DNA of 64,000 bases, taken from Sisyra terminalis (Eukaryota > Arthropoda > Insecta > Neuroptera > Sisyridae). The position numbers and the translations under genes are program-made. Location: assembly GCA_958496175.1 (NCBI GenBank), contig OY292275.1:434001-498000 (forward strand), given 5' to 3'. The first letter of the stretch is position 1. Every line of letters starts with the position of its first letter. Below are positions 32,601 through 45,379 of the stretch, piece after piece. The notes under the pieces were generated by a model. The model searched no databases and was not told the DNA's origin. It worked only from the letters and a program-made list of their open reading frames with translations.

Positions 32601-35600
32601 ACGATTTCCGTGAAAACTCAACGATGGTTAACCCACGGTTTTTTTTGACGAAAAATCCGTTTGCCTCGAAATCGAAAAAGATTGTTATATTATCGTTCTA
32701 TACATTGTTACGAATCCGAAACTGCCTTTGGTTCGAAAATATCATCCCTTATATAACGATGGTACATTCAATTGTTGAATAAGCCTAGTTCGTCTCTCCC
32801 TCTTAGTGGGAAGAGTTCATCCCTTAAACTGCCTGTTTAGCCCTTAAACGTTGTTTGTTTTGGGAAAAATTTGCACAGCGTGTACAGAAGGACAAAAACT
32901 TTTGATTGGCAGCCTAAAAAAAAAAATTTTTTTTTTGACGATATCCGTGAAAAATCAACGATGGTTAACCCAAGGTTTTTTTTGACGAAAAATCCGTTTG
33001 CCTCGAAATCGAAAAAGATTGTTATATTATCGTTCTATACATTGTTACGAATCCGAAACTGCCTTTGGTTCGAAAGTATCATCCCTTATATAACGATGGT
33101 ACATTCAATTGTTGAAGAAGCCAAGTTCGTCTCTCCCTCTTAGTGGGAAGTGTTCATCCCTTAAACTGCCTGTTTAGCCCTTAAACGTTGTTTGTTTGGG
33201 GAAAAATTTGCACAGCGTGTACAGAAGGACTTAAACTTTCGATTGGCAGCCTAAAAAAAAAAATTTTTTTTTTGACGATATCCGTGAAAAATCAATGATG
33301 GTTAACCCACGGTTTTTTTTGACGAAAAATCCGTTTGCCTCGAAATCGAAAAAGATTGTTATATTATCGTTCTATACATTGTTACGAATCCGAAACTGCC
33401 TTTGGTTCGAAAATATCATCCCTTATATAACGATGGTACATTCAATTGTTGAATAAGCCTAGTTCGTCTCTCCCTCTTAGTGGGAAGAGTTCATCCCTTA
33501 AACTGCCTGTTTAGCCCATAAACGTTGTTTGTTTTGGGAAAAATTGGCACAGCGTGTACAGAAGGACATAAACTTTCGATTGGCAGCCTAAAAAAAATAA
33601 TTTTTTTTTTGACGATATCCGTGAAAAATCAATGATGGTTAACCCACGGTTTTTTTTGACGAAAAATCCGTTTGCCTCGAAATCGAAAAAGATTGTTATA
33701 TTATCGTTCTATACATTGTTACGAATCCGAAACTGCCTTTGGTTCGAAAATATCATCCCTTATATAACGATGGTACATTCAATTGTTGAATAAGCCTAGT
33801 TCGTCTCTCCCTCTTAGTGGGAAGAGTTCATCCCTTAAACTGCCTGTTTAGCCCATAAACGTTGTTTGTTTTGGGAAAAATTGGCACAGCGTGTACAGAA
33901 GGACATAAACTTTCGATTGGCAGCCTAAAAAAAATAATTTTTTTTTTGACGATATCCGTGAAAAATCAATGATGGTTAACCCACGGTTTTTTTTGACGAA
34001 AAATCCGTTTGCCTCGAAATCGAAAAAGATTGTTATATTATCGTTCTATACATTGTTACGAATCCGAAACTGCCTTTGGTTCGAAAATATCATCCCTTAT
34101 ATAACGATGGTACATTCAATTGTTGAATAAGCCAAGTTCGTCTCTCCCTCTTAGTGGGAAGTGTTCATCCCTTAAACTGCCTGTTTAGCCCTTAAACGTT
34201 GTTTGTTTGGGGAAAAATTTGCACAGCGTGTACAGAAGGACTTAAACTTTCGATTGGCAGCCTAAAAAAAAAAATTTTTTTTTTGACGATATCCGTGAAA
34301 AATCAATGATGGTTAACCCACGGTTTTTTTTGACGAAAAATCCGTTTGCCTCGAAATCGAAAAAGATTGTTATATTATCGTTCTATACATTGTTACGAAT
34401 CCGAAACTGCCTTTGGTTCGAAAATATCATCCCTTATATAACGATGGTACATTCAATTGTTGAATAAGCCTAGTTCGTCTCTCCCTCTTAGTGGGAAGAG
34501 TTCATCCCTTAAACTGCCTGTTTAGCCCATAAACGTTGTTTGTTTTGGGAAAAATTGGCACAGCGTGTACAGAAGGACATAAACTTTCGATTGGCAGCCT
34601 AAAAAAAAAAATTTTTTTTTTGACGATATCCGTGAAAAATCAACGATGGTTAACCCACGGTTTTTTTTGACGAAAAATCCGTTTGCCTCGAAATCGAAAA
34701 AGATTGTTATATTATCGTTCTATACATTGTTACGAATCCGAAACTGCCTTTGGTTCGAAAATATCATCCCTTATATAACGATGGTACATTCAATTGTTGA
34801 ATAAGCCTAGTTCGTCTCTCCCTCTTAGTGGGAAGAGTTCATCCCTTAAACTGCCTGTTTAGCCCTTAAACGTTGTTTGTTTTGGGAAAAATTTGCACAG
34901 CGTGTACAGAAGGACATACACTTTTGATTGGCAGCCTAAAAAAAAAAATTTTTTTTTTGACGATATCCGTGAAAAATCAACGATGGTTAACCCAAGGTTT
35001 TTTTTGACGAAAAATCCGTTTGCCTCGAAATCGAAAAAGATTGTTATATTATCGTTCTATACATTGTTACGAATCCGAAACTGCCTTTGGTTCGAAAATA
35101 TCATCCCTTATATAACGATGGTACATTCAATTGTTGAATAAGCCTAGTTCGTCTCTCCCTCTTAGTGGGAAGAGTTCATCCCTTAAACTGCCTGTTTAGC
35201 CCTTAAACGTTGTTTGTTTTGGGAAAAATTTGCACAGCGTGTACAGAAGGACATAAACTTTCGATTGGCAGCCTAAAAAAAAAAAAATTTTTTTTGACGA
35301 TATCCGTGAAAAATCAACGATGGTTAACCCACGGTTTTTTTTGACGAAAAATCCGTTTGCCTCGAAATCGAAAAAGATTGTTATATTATCGTTCTATACA
35401 TTGTTACGAATCCGAAACTGCCTTTGGTTCGAAAATATCATCCCTTATATAACGATGGTACATTCAATTGTTGAATAAGCCTAGTTCGTCTCTCCCTCTT
35501 AGTGGGAAGTGTTCATCCCTTAAACTGCCTGTTTAGCCCTTAAACGTTGTTTGTTTGGGGAAAAATTTGCACAGCGTGTACAGAAGGACTTAAACTTTCG

Positions 35601-38600
35601 ATTGGCAGCCTAAAAAAAAAAAATTTTATTTTGACGATTTCCGTGAAAACTCAACGATGGTTAACCCACGGTTTTTTTTGACGAAAAATCCGTTTGCCTC
35701 GAAATCGAAAAAGATTGTTATATTATCGTTCTATACATTGTTACGAATCCGAAACTGCCTTTGGTTCGAAAATATCATCCCTTATATAACGATGGTACAT
35801 TCAATTGTTGAATAAGCCTAGTTCGTCTCTCCCTCTTAGTGGGAAGAGTTCATCCCTTAAACTGCCTGTTTAGCCCTTAAACGTTGTTTGTTTTGGGAAA
35901 AATTGGCACAGCGTGTACAGAAGGACTTAAACTTTCGATTGGCAGCCTAAAAAAAAAAATTTTTTTTTTGACGATATCCGTGAAAAATCAACGATGGTTA
36001 ACCCACGGTTTTTTTTGACGAAAAATCCGTTTGCCTCGAAATCGAAAAAGATTGTTATATTATCGTTCTATACATTGTTACGAATCCGAAACTGCCTTTG
36101 GTTCGAAAATATCATCCCTTATATAACGATGGTACATTCAATTGTTGAAGAAGCCAAGTTCGTCTCTCCCTCTTAGTGGGAAGAGTTCATCCCTTAAACT
36201 GCCTGTTTAGCCCTTAAACGTTGTTTGTTTTGGGAAAAATTGGCACAGCGTGTACAGAAGGACATAAACTTTCGATTGGCAGCCTAAAAAAAATAATTTT
36301 TTTTTTGACGATATCCGTGAAAAATCAATGATGGTTAACCCACGGTTTTTTTTGACGAAAAATCCGTTTGCCTCGAAATCGAAAAAGATTGTTATATTAT
36401 CGTTCTATACATTGTTACGAATCCGAAACTGCCTTTGGTTCGAAAATATCATCCCTTATATAACGATGGTACATTCAATTGTTGAATAAGCCTAGTTCGT
36501 CTCTCCCTCTTAGTGGGAAGAGTTCATCCCTTAAACTGCCTGTTTAGCCCTTAAACGTTGTTAGTTTTGGGAAAAATTTGCACAGCGTGTACAGAAGGAC
36601 TTAAACTTTCGATTGGCAGCCTAAAAAAAAAAAAATTTATTTTGACGATTTCCGTGAAAACTCAACGATGGTTAACCCACGGTTTTTTTTGACGAAAAAT
36701 CCGTTTGCCTCGAAATCGAAAAAGATTGTTACATTATCGTTCTATACATTGTTACGAATCCGAAACTGCCTTTGGTTCGAAAATATCATCCCTTATATAA
36801 CGATGGTACATTCAATTGTTGAATAAGCCTAGTTCGTCTCTCCCTCTTAGTGGGAAGAGTTCATCCCTTAAACTGCCTGTTTAGCCCTTAAACGTTGTTT
36901 GTTTTGGGAAAAATTGGCACAGCGTGTACAGAAGGACATAAACTTTCGATTGGCAGCCTAAAAAAAATAATTTTTTTTTTGACGATATCCGGGAAAATTC
37001 AACGATGGTAAACCCACGGTTTTTTTTGACGAAAAATCCGTTTGCCTCGAAATCGAAAAAGATTGTTATATTATCGTTCTATACATTGTTACGAATCCGA
37101 AACTGCCTTTGGTTCGAAAATATCATCCCTTATATAACGATGGTACATTCAATTGTTGAATAAGCCTAGTTCGTCTCTCCCTCTTAGTGGGAAGAGTTCA
37201 TCCCTTAAACTGCCTGTTTAGCCCTTAAACGTTGTTTGTTTTGGGAAAAATTTGCACAGCGTGTACAGAAGGACATAAATTTTCGATTGGCAGCCTAAAA
37301 AAAAAAAATTTTTTTTTGACGATATCCGTGAAAAATCAACGATGGTTAACCCACGGTTTTTTTTGACGAAAAATCCGTTTGCCTCGAAATCGAAAAAGAT
37401 TGTTATATTATCGTTCTATACATTGTTACGAATCCGAAACTGCCTTTGGTTCGAAAATATCATCCCTTATATAACGATGGTACATTCAATTGTTGAATAA
37501 GCCTTGTTCGTCTCTCCCTCTTAGTGGGAAGAGTTCATCCCTTAAACTGCCTGTTTAGCCCTTAAACGTTGTTTGTTTTGGGAAAAATTTGCACAGCGTG
37601 TACAGAAGGACTTAAACTTTCGATTGGCAGCCTAAAAAAAAAAATTTTTTTTTTGACGATATCCGTGAAAAATCAACGATGGTTAACCCACGGTTTTTTT
37701 TGACGAAAAATCCGTTTGCCTCGAAATCGAAAAAGATTGTTACATTATCGTTCTATACATTGTTATGAATCCGAAACTGCCTTTGGTTCGAAAATATCAT
37801 CCCTTATATAACGATGGTACATTCAATTGTTGAATAAGCCTAGTTCGTCTCTCCCTCTTAGTGGGAAGAGTTCATCCCTTAAACTGCCTGTTTAGCCCTT
37901 AAACGTTGTTTGTTTTGGGAAAAATTTGCACAGCGTGTACAGAAGGACATAAACTTTCGATTGGCAGCCTAAAAAAAAAAAATTTTTTTTTGACGATTTC
38001 CGTGAAAAATCAACGATGGTTAACCCACGGTTTTTTTTTGACGAAAAATCCGTTTGCCTCGAAATCGAAAAAGATTGTTACATTATCGTTCTATACATTG
38101 TTACGAATCCGAAACTGCCTTTGGTTCGAAAATATCATCCCTTATATAACGATGGTACATTCAATTGTTGAATAAGCCTAGTTCGTCTCTCCCTCTTAGT
38201 GGGAAGAGTTCATCCCTTAAACTGCCTGTTTAGCCCTTAAACGTTGTTTGTTTTGGGAAAAATTTGCACAGCGTGTACAGAAGGACATAAATTTTCGATT
38301 GGCAGCCTAAAAAAAAAAAATTTTTTTTTGACGATATCCGTGAAAAATCAACGATGGTTAACCCACGGTTTTTTTTGACGAAAAATCCGTTTGCCTCGAA
38401 ATCGAAAAAGATTGTTACATTATCGTTCTATACATTGTTACGAATCCGAAACTGCCTTTGGTTCGAAAATATCATCCCTTATATAACGATGGTACATTCA
38501 ATTGTTGAATAAGCCTAGTTTGTCTCTCCCTCATAGTGGGAAGAGTTCATCCCTTAAACAGCCTGTTTCGCCCTTAAACGTTGTTAGTTTTGGGAAAAAT

Positions 38601-39989
38601 TTGCACAGCGTGTACAGAAGGACTTAAACTTTCGATTGGCAGCCTAAAAAAAAAAATTTTTTTTTTGACGATATCCGTGAAAAATCAACGATGGTTAACC
38701 CACGGTTTTTTTTGACGAAAAATCCGTTTGCCTCGAAATCGAAAAAGATTGTTATATTATCGTTCTATACATTGTTACGAATCCGAAACTGCCTTTGGTT
38801 CGAAAATATCATCCCTTATATAACGATGGTACATTCAATTGTTGAATAAGCCTAGTTCGTCTCTCCCTCTTAGTGGGAAGAGTTCATCCCTTAAACTGCC
38901 TGTTTAGCCCTTAAACGTTGTTTGTTTTGGGAAAAATTTGCACAGCGTGTACAGAAGGACATAAACTTTCGATTGGCAGCCTAAAAAAAAAAAATTTTTT
39001 TTTGACGATTTCCGTGAAAACTCAACGATGGTTAACCCACGGTTTTTTTTGACGAAAAATCCGTTTGCCTCGAAATCGAAAAAGATTGTTATATTATCGT
39101 TCTATACATTGTTACGAATCCGAAACTGCCTTTGGATCGAAAATATCATCCCTTATATAACGATGGTACATTCAATTGTTGAATAAGCCTAGTTCGTCTC
39201 TCCCTCTTAGTGGGAAGAGTTCATCCCTTAAACTGCCTGTTTAGCCCTTAAACGTTGTTAGTTTTGGGAAAAATTTGCACAGCGTGTACAGAAGGACTTA
39301 AACTTTCGATTGGCAGCCTAAAAAAAAAAAATTTTTTTTTTGACGATATCCGTGAAAAATCAACGATGGTTAACCCACGGTTTTTTTTGACGAAAAATCC
39401 GTTTGCCTCGAAATCGAAAAAGATTGTTATATTATCGTTCTATACATTGTTACGAATCCGAAACTGCCTTTGGTTCGAAAATATCATCCCTTATATAACG
39501 ATGGTACATTCAATTGTTGAATAAGCCTAGTTCGTCTCTCCCTCTTAGTGGGAAGAGTTCATCCCTTAAACTGCCTGTTTAGCCCTTAAACGTTGTTTGT
39601 TTTGGGAAAAATTTGCACAGCGTGTACAGAAGGACATAAACTTTCGATTGGCAGCCTAAAAAAAAAAAATTTTTTTTTTGACGATATCCGTGAAAAATCA
39701 ACGATGGTTAACCCACGGTTTTTTTTGACGAAAAATCCGTTTGCCTCGAAATCGAAAAATATTGTTATATTATCGTTCTATACATTGTTACGAATCCGAA
39801 ACTGCCTTTGGTTCGAAAATATCATCCCTTATATAACGATGGTACATTCAATTGTTGAATAAGCCTAGTTCGTCTCTCCCTCATAGTGGGAAGAGTTCAT
39901 CCCTTAAACTGCCTGTTTAGCCCTTAAACGTTGTTAGTTTTGGGAAAAATTTGCACAGCGTGTACAGAAGGACTTAAACTTTCGATTGG

Positions 39990-42900
39990 CAGCCTAAAAA
40001 AAAAATTTTTTTTTTGACGATATCCGTGAAAAATCAACGATGGTTAACCCACGGTTTTTTTTGACGAAAAATCCGTTTGCCTCGAAATCGAAAAAGATTG
40101 TTATATTATCGTTCTATACATTGTTACGAATCCGAAACTGCCTTTGGTTCGAAAATATCATCCCTTATATAACGATGGTACATTCAATTGTTGAAGAAGC
40201 CAAGTTCGTCTCTCCCTCTTAGTGGGAAGTGTTCATCCCTTAAACTGCCTGTTTAGCCCTTAAACGTTGTTTGTTTTGGGAAAAATTTGCACAGCGTGTA
40301 CAGAAGGACATAAACTTTCGATTGGCAGCCTAAAAAAAAAAAATTTTTTTTTTGACGATATCCGTGAAAACTCAACGATGGTTAACCCACGGGTTTTTTT
40401 GACGAAAAATCCGTTTGCCTCGAAATCGAAAAAGATTGTTACATTATCGTTCTATACATTGTTACGAATCCGAAACTGCCTTTGGTTCGAAAATATCATC
40501 CCTTATATAACGATGGTACATTCAATTGTTGAAGAAGCCAAGTTCGTCTCTCCCTCTTAGTGGGAAGTGTTCATCCCTTAAACTGCCTGTTTAGCCCTTA
40601 AAAGTTGTTTGTTTGGGGAAAAATTTGCACAGCGTGTACAGAAGGACTTAAACTTTCCATTGGCAGCCTAAAAAAAAAAAATTTTTTTTTGACGATTTCC
40701 GTGAAAACTCAACGATGGTTAACCCACGGTTTTTTTTGACGAAAAATCCGTTTGCCTCGAAATCGAAAAAGATTGTTATATTATCGTTCTATACATTGTT
40801 ACGAATCCGAAACTGCCTTTGGTTCGAAAATATCATCCCTTATATAACGATGGTACATTCAATTGTTGAAGAAGCCAAGTTCGTCTCCCCTCTTAGTGGG
40901 AAGTGTTCATCCCTTAAACTGCCAGTTTAGCCCTTAAACGTTGTTTGTTTTGGGAAAAATTTGCACAGCGTGTACAGAAGGACATAAACTTTCGATTGGC
41001 AGCCTAAAAAAAAAAAATTTTTTTTTTGACGATATCCGTGAAAACTCAACGATGGTTAACCCACGGTTTTTTTTGACGAAAAATCCGTTTGCCTCGAAAT
41101 CGAAAAAGATTGTTATATTATCGTTCTATACATTGTTACGAATCCGAAACTGCCTTTGGTTCGAAAATATCATCCCTTATATAACGATGGTACATTCAAT
41201 TGTTGAAGATGCCAAGTTCGTCTCTCCCTGTTAGTGGGAAGTGTTCATCCCTTAAACTGCCTGTTTAGCCCTTAAACGTTGTTTGTTTTGGGAAAAATTT
41301 GCACAGCGTGTACAGAAGGACATAAACTTTCGATTGGCAGCCTAAAAAAAAAAAATTTTTTTTTTGACGATATCCGTGAAAACTCAACGATGGTTAACCC
41401 ACGGGTTTTTTTGACGAAAAATCCGTTTGCCTCGAAATCGAAAAAGATTGTTACATTATCGTTCTATACATTGTTACGAATCCGAAACTGCCTTTGGTTC
41501 GAAAATATCATCCCTTATATAACGATGGTACATTCATTTGTTGAAGAAGCCAAGTTCGTCTCTCCCTGTTAGTGGGAAGTGTTCATCCCTTAAACTGCCT
41601 GTTTAGCCCTTAAACGTTGTTTGTTTGGGGAAAAATTTTCACAGCGTGTACAGAAGGACTTAAACTTTCGATTGGCAGCCTAAAAAAAAAATTTTTTTTT
41701 TGACGATTTCCGTGAAAACTCAACGATGGTTAACCCACGGTTTTTTTTGACGAAAAATCCGTTAGCCTCGAAATCGAAAAAGATTGTTATATTATCGTTC
41801 TATACATTGTTACGAATCCGAAACTGCCTTTGGTTCGAAAGTATCATCCCTTATATAACGATGCTACATTCAATTGTTGAAGAAGCCAAGTTCGTCTCTC
41901 CCTCTTAGTGGGAAGTGTTCATCCCTTAAACAGCCTGTTTATCCCTTAAACGTTGTTTGTTTGGGGAAAAATTTGCACAGCGTGTACAGAAGGACTTAAA
42001 CTTTCGATTGGCAGCCTAAGAAAAAAATTTTTTTTTTGACGATTTCCGTGAAAACTCAACGATGGTTAACCCACGGTTTTTTTTGACGAAAAATCCGTTT
42101 GCGTCGAAATCGAAAACGATTGTTATATTATCGTTCTATACATTGTTACGAATCCGAAACTGCCTTTGGTTCGAAAATATCATCCCTTATATAACGATGG
42201 TACATTCAATTGTTGAAGAAGCCAAGTTCGTCTCTCCCTCTTAGTGGGAAGTGTTCATCCCTTAAACTGCCTGTTTAGCCCTTAAACGTTGTTTGTTTGG
42301 GGAAAAATTTGCACAGCGTGTACAGAAGGACTTAAACTTTCGATTGGCAGCCTAAAAAAAAATTTTTTTTTTGACGATTTCCGTGAAAACTCAACGATGG
42401 TTAACCCACGGTTTTTTTTGACGAAAAATCCGTTAGCCTCGAAATCGAAAAAGATTGTTATATTATCGTTCTATACATTGTTACGAATCCGAAACTGCCT
42501 TTGGTTCGAAAGTATCATCCCTTATATAACGATGCTACATTCAATTGTTGAAGAAGCCAAGTTCGTCTCTCCCTCTTAGTGGGAAGTGTTCATCCCTTAA
42601 ACAGCCTGTTTATCCCTTAAACGTTGTTTGTTTGGGGAAAAATTTGCACAGCGTGTACAGAAGGACTTAAACTTTCGATTGGCAGCCTAAAAAAAAAATT
42701 TTTTTTTTGACGATATCCGTGAAAAATCAACGATGGTTAACCCACGGTTTTTTTTGACGAAAAATCCGTTTGCCTCGAAATCGAAAAAGATTGTTATATT
42801 ATCGTTCTATACATTGTTACGAATCCGAAACTGCCTTTGGTTCGAAAATATCATCCCTTATATAACGATGGTACATTCAATTGTTGAAGAAGCCAAGTTC

Positions 42901-45100
42901 GTCTCTCCCTCTTAGTGGGAAGTGTTCATCCCTTAAACTGCCTGTTTAGCCCTTAAACGTTGTTTGTTTTGGGAAAAATTTGCACAGCGTGTACAGAAGG
43001 ACATAAACTTTCGATTGGCAGCCTAAAAAAAAAAAATTTTTTTTTTGACGATATCCGTGAAAACTCAACGATGGTTAACCCACGGGTTTTTTTGACGAAA
43101 AATCCGTTTGCCTCGAAATCGAAAAAGATTGTTACATTATCGTTCTATACATTGTTACGAATCCGAAACTGCCTTTGGTTCGAAAATATCATCCCTTATA
43201 TAACGATGGTACATTCAATTGTTGAAGAAGCCAAGTTCGTCTCTCCCTCTTAGTGGGAAGTGTTCATCCCTTAAACTGCCTGTTTAGCCCTTAAAAGTTG
43301 TTTGTTTGGGGAAAAATTTGCACAGCGTGTACAGAAGGACTTAAACTTTCCATTGGCAGCCTAAAAAAAAAAAATTTTTTTTTGACGATTTCCGTGAAAA
43401 CTCAACGATGGTTAACCCACGGTTTTTTTTGACGAAAAATCCGTTTGCCTCGAAATCGAAAAAGATTGTTATATTATCGTTCTATACATTGTTACGAATC
43501 CGAAACTGCCTTTGGTTCGAAAATATCATCCCTTATATAACGATGGTACATTCAATTGTTGAAGAAGCCAAGTTCGTCTCCCCTCTTAGTGGGAAGTGTT
43601 CATCCCTTAAACTGCCAGTTTAGCCCTTAAACGTTGTTTGTTTTGGGAAAAATTTGCACAGCGTGTACAGAAGGACATAAACTTTCGATTGGCAGCCTAA
43701 AAAAAAAAAATTTTTTTTTTGACGATATCCGTGAAAACTCAACGATGGTTAACCCACGGTTTTTTTTGACGAAAAATCCGTTTGCCTCGAAATCGAAAAA
43801 GATTGTTATATTATCGTTCTATACATTGTTACGAATCCGAAACTGCCTTTGGTTCGAAAATATCATCCCTTATATAACGATGGTACATTCAATTGTTGAA
43901 GATGCCAAGTTCGTCTCTCCCTGTTAGTGGGAAGTGTTCATCCCTTAAACTGCCTGTTTAGCCCTTAAACGTTGTTTGTTTTGGGAAAAATTTGCACAGC
44001 GTGTACAGAAGGACATAAACTTTCGATTGGCAGCCTAAAAAAAAAAAATTTTTTTTTTGACGATATCCGTGAAAACTCAACGATGGTTAACCCACGGGTT
44101 TTTTTGACGAAAAATCCGTTTGCCTCGAAATCGAAAAAGATTGTTACATTATCGTTCTATACATTGTTACGAATCCGAAACTGCCTTTGGTTCGAAAATA
44201 TCATCCCTTATATAACGATGGTACATTCATTTGTTGAAGAAGCCAAGTTCGTCTCTCCCTGTTAGTGGGAAGTGTTCATCCCTTAAACTGCCTGTTTAGC
44301 CCTTAAACGTTGTTTGTTTGGGGAAAAATTTTCACAGCGTGTACAGAAGGACTTAAACTTTCGATTGGCAGCCTAAAAAAAAAATTTTTTTTTTGACGAT
44401 TTCCGTGAAAACTCAACGATGGTTAACCCACGGTTTTTTTTGACGAAAAATCCGTTAGCCTCGAAATCGAAAAAGATTGTTATATTATCGTTCTATACAT
44501 TGTTACGAATCCGAAACTGCCTTTGGTTCGAAAGTATCATCCCTTATATAACGATGCTACATTCAATTGTTGAAGAAGCCAAGTTCGTCTCTCCCTCTTA
44601 GTGGGAAGTGTTCATCCCTTAAACAGCCTGTTTATCCCTTAAACGTTGTTTGTTTGGGGAAAAATTTGCACAGCGTGTACAGAAGGACTTAAACTTTCGA
44701 TTGGCAGCCTAAGAAAAAAATTTTTTTTTTGACGATTTCCGTGAAAACTCAACGATGGTTAACCCACGGTTTTTTTTGACGAAAAATCCGTTTGCGTCGA
44801 AATCGAAAACGATTGTTATATTATCGTTCTATACATTGTTACGAATCCGAAACTGCCTTTGGTTCGAAAATATCATCCCTTATATAACGATGGTACATTC
44901 AATTGTTGAAGAAGCCAAGTTCGTCTCTCCCTCTTAGTGGGAAGTGTTCATCCCTTAAACTGCCTGTTTAGCCCTTAAACGTTGTTTGTTTGGGGAAAAA
45001 TTTGCACAGCGTGTACAGAAGGACTTAAACTTTCGATTGGCAGCCTAAAAAAAAATTTTTTTTTTGACGATTTCCGTGAAAACTCAACGATGGTTAACCC
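39990..45100. repeat. tandem duplication of an 8-monomer unit (2693 bp)
   Basis: Private variants recur at exactly 2693 bp. Examples are the 2-bp deletion CGTCTCCCCTC (about 40887 and 43580), CCTAAGAAAAAAA (42020 and 44713), GAAAACGATTG with GCGTCG (42100 and 44793), and TTCATTTGTTGAAG (41535 and 44228). The second copy stops matching near 45100, where GTTTGCC replaces the GTTAGCC expected from 42432. Confidence 0.9.
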
Positions 45101-45379
45101 ACGGTTTTTTTTGACGAAAAATCCGTTTGCCTCGAAATCGAAAAAGATTGTTATATTATCGTTCTATACATTGTTACGAATCCGAAACTGCCTTTGGTTC
45201 GAAAATATCATCCCTTATATAACGATGGTACATTCAATTGTTGAAGAAGCCAAGTTCGTCTCTCCCTCTTAGTGGGAAGTGTTCATCCCTTAAACTGACT
45301 GTTTATCCTTTAAACGTTGTTTGTTTGGGGAAAAATTTGCACAGCGTGTACAGAAGGACTTAAACTTTCGATTGGCAGC

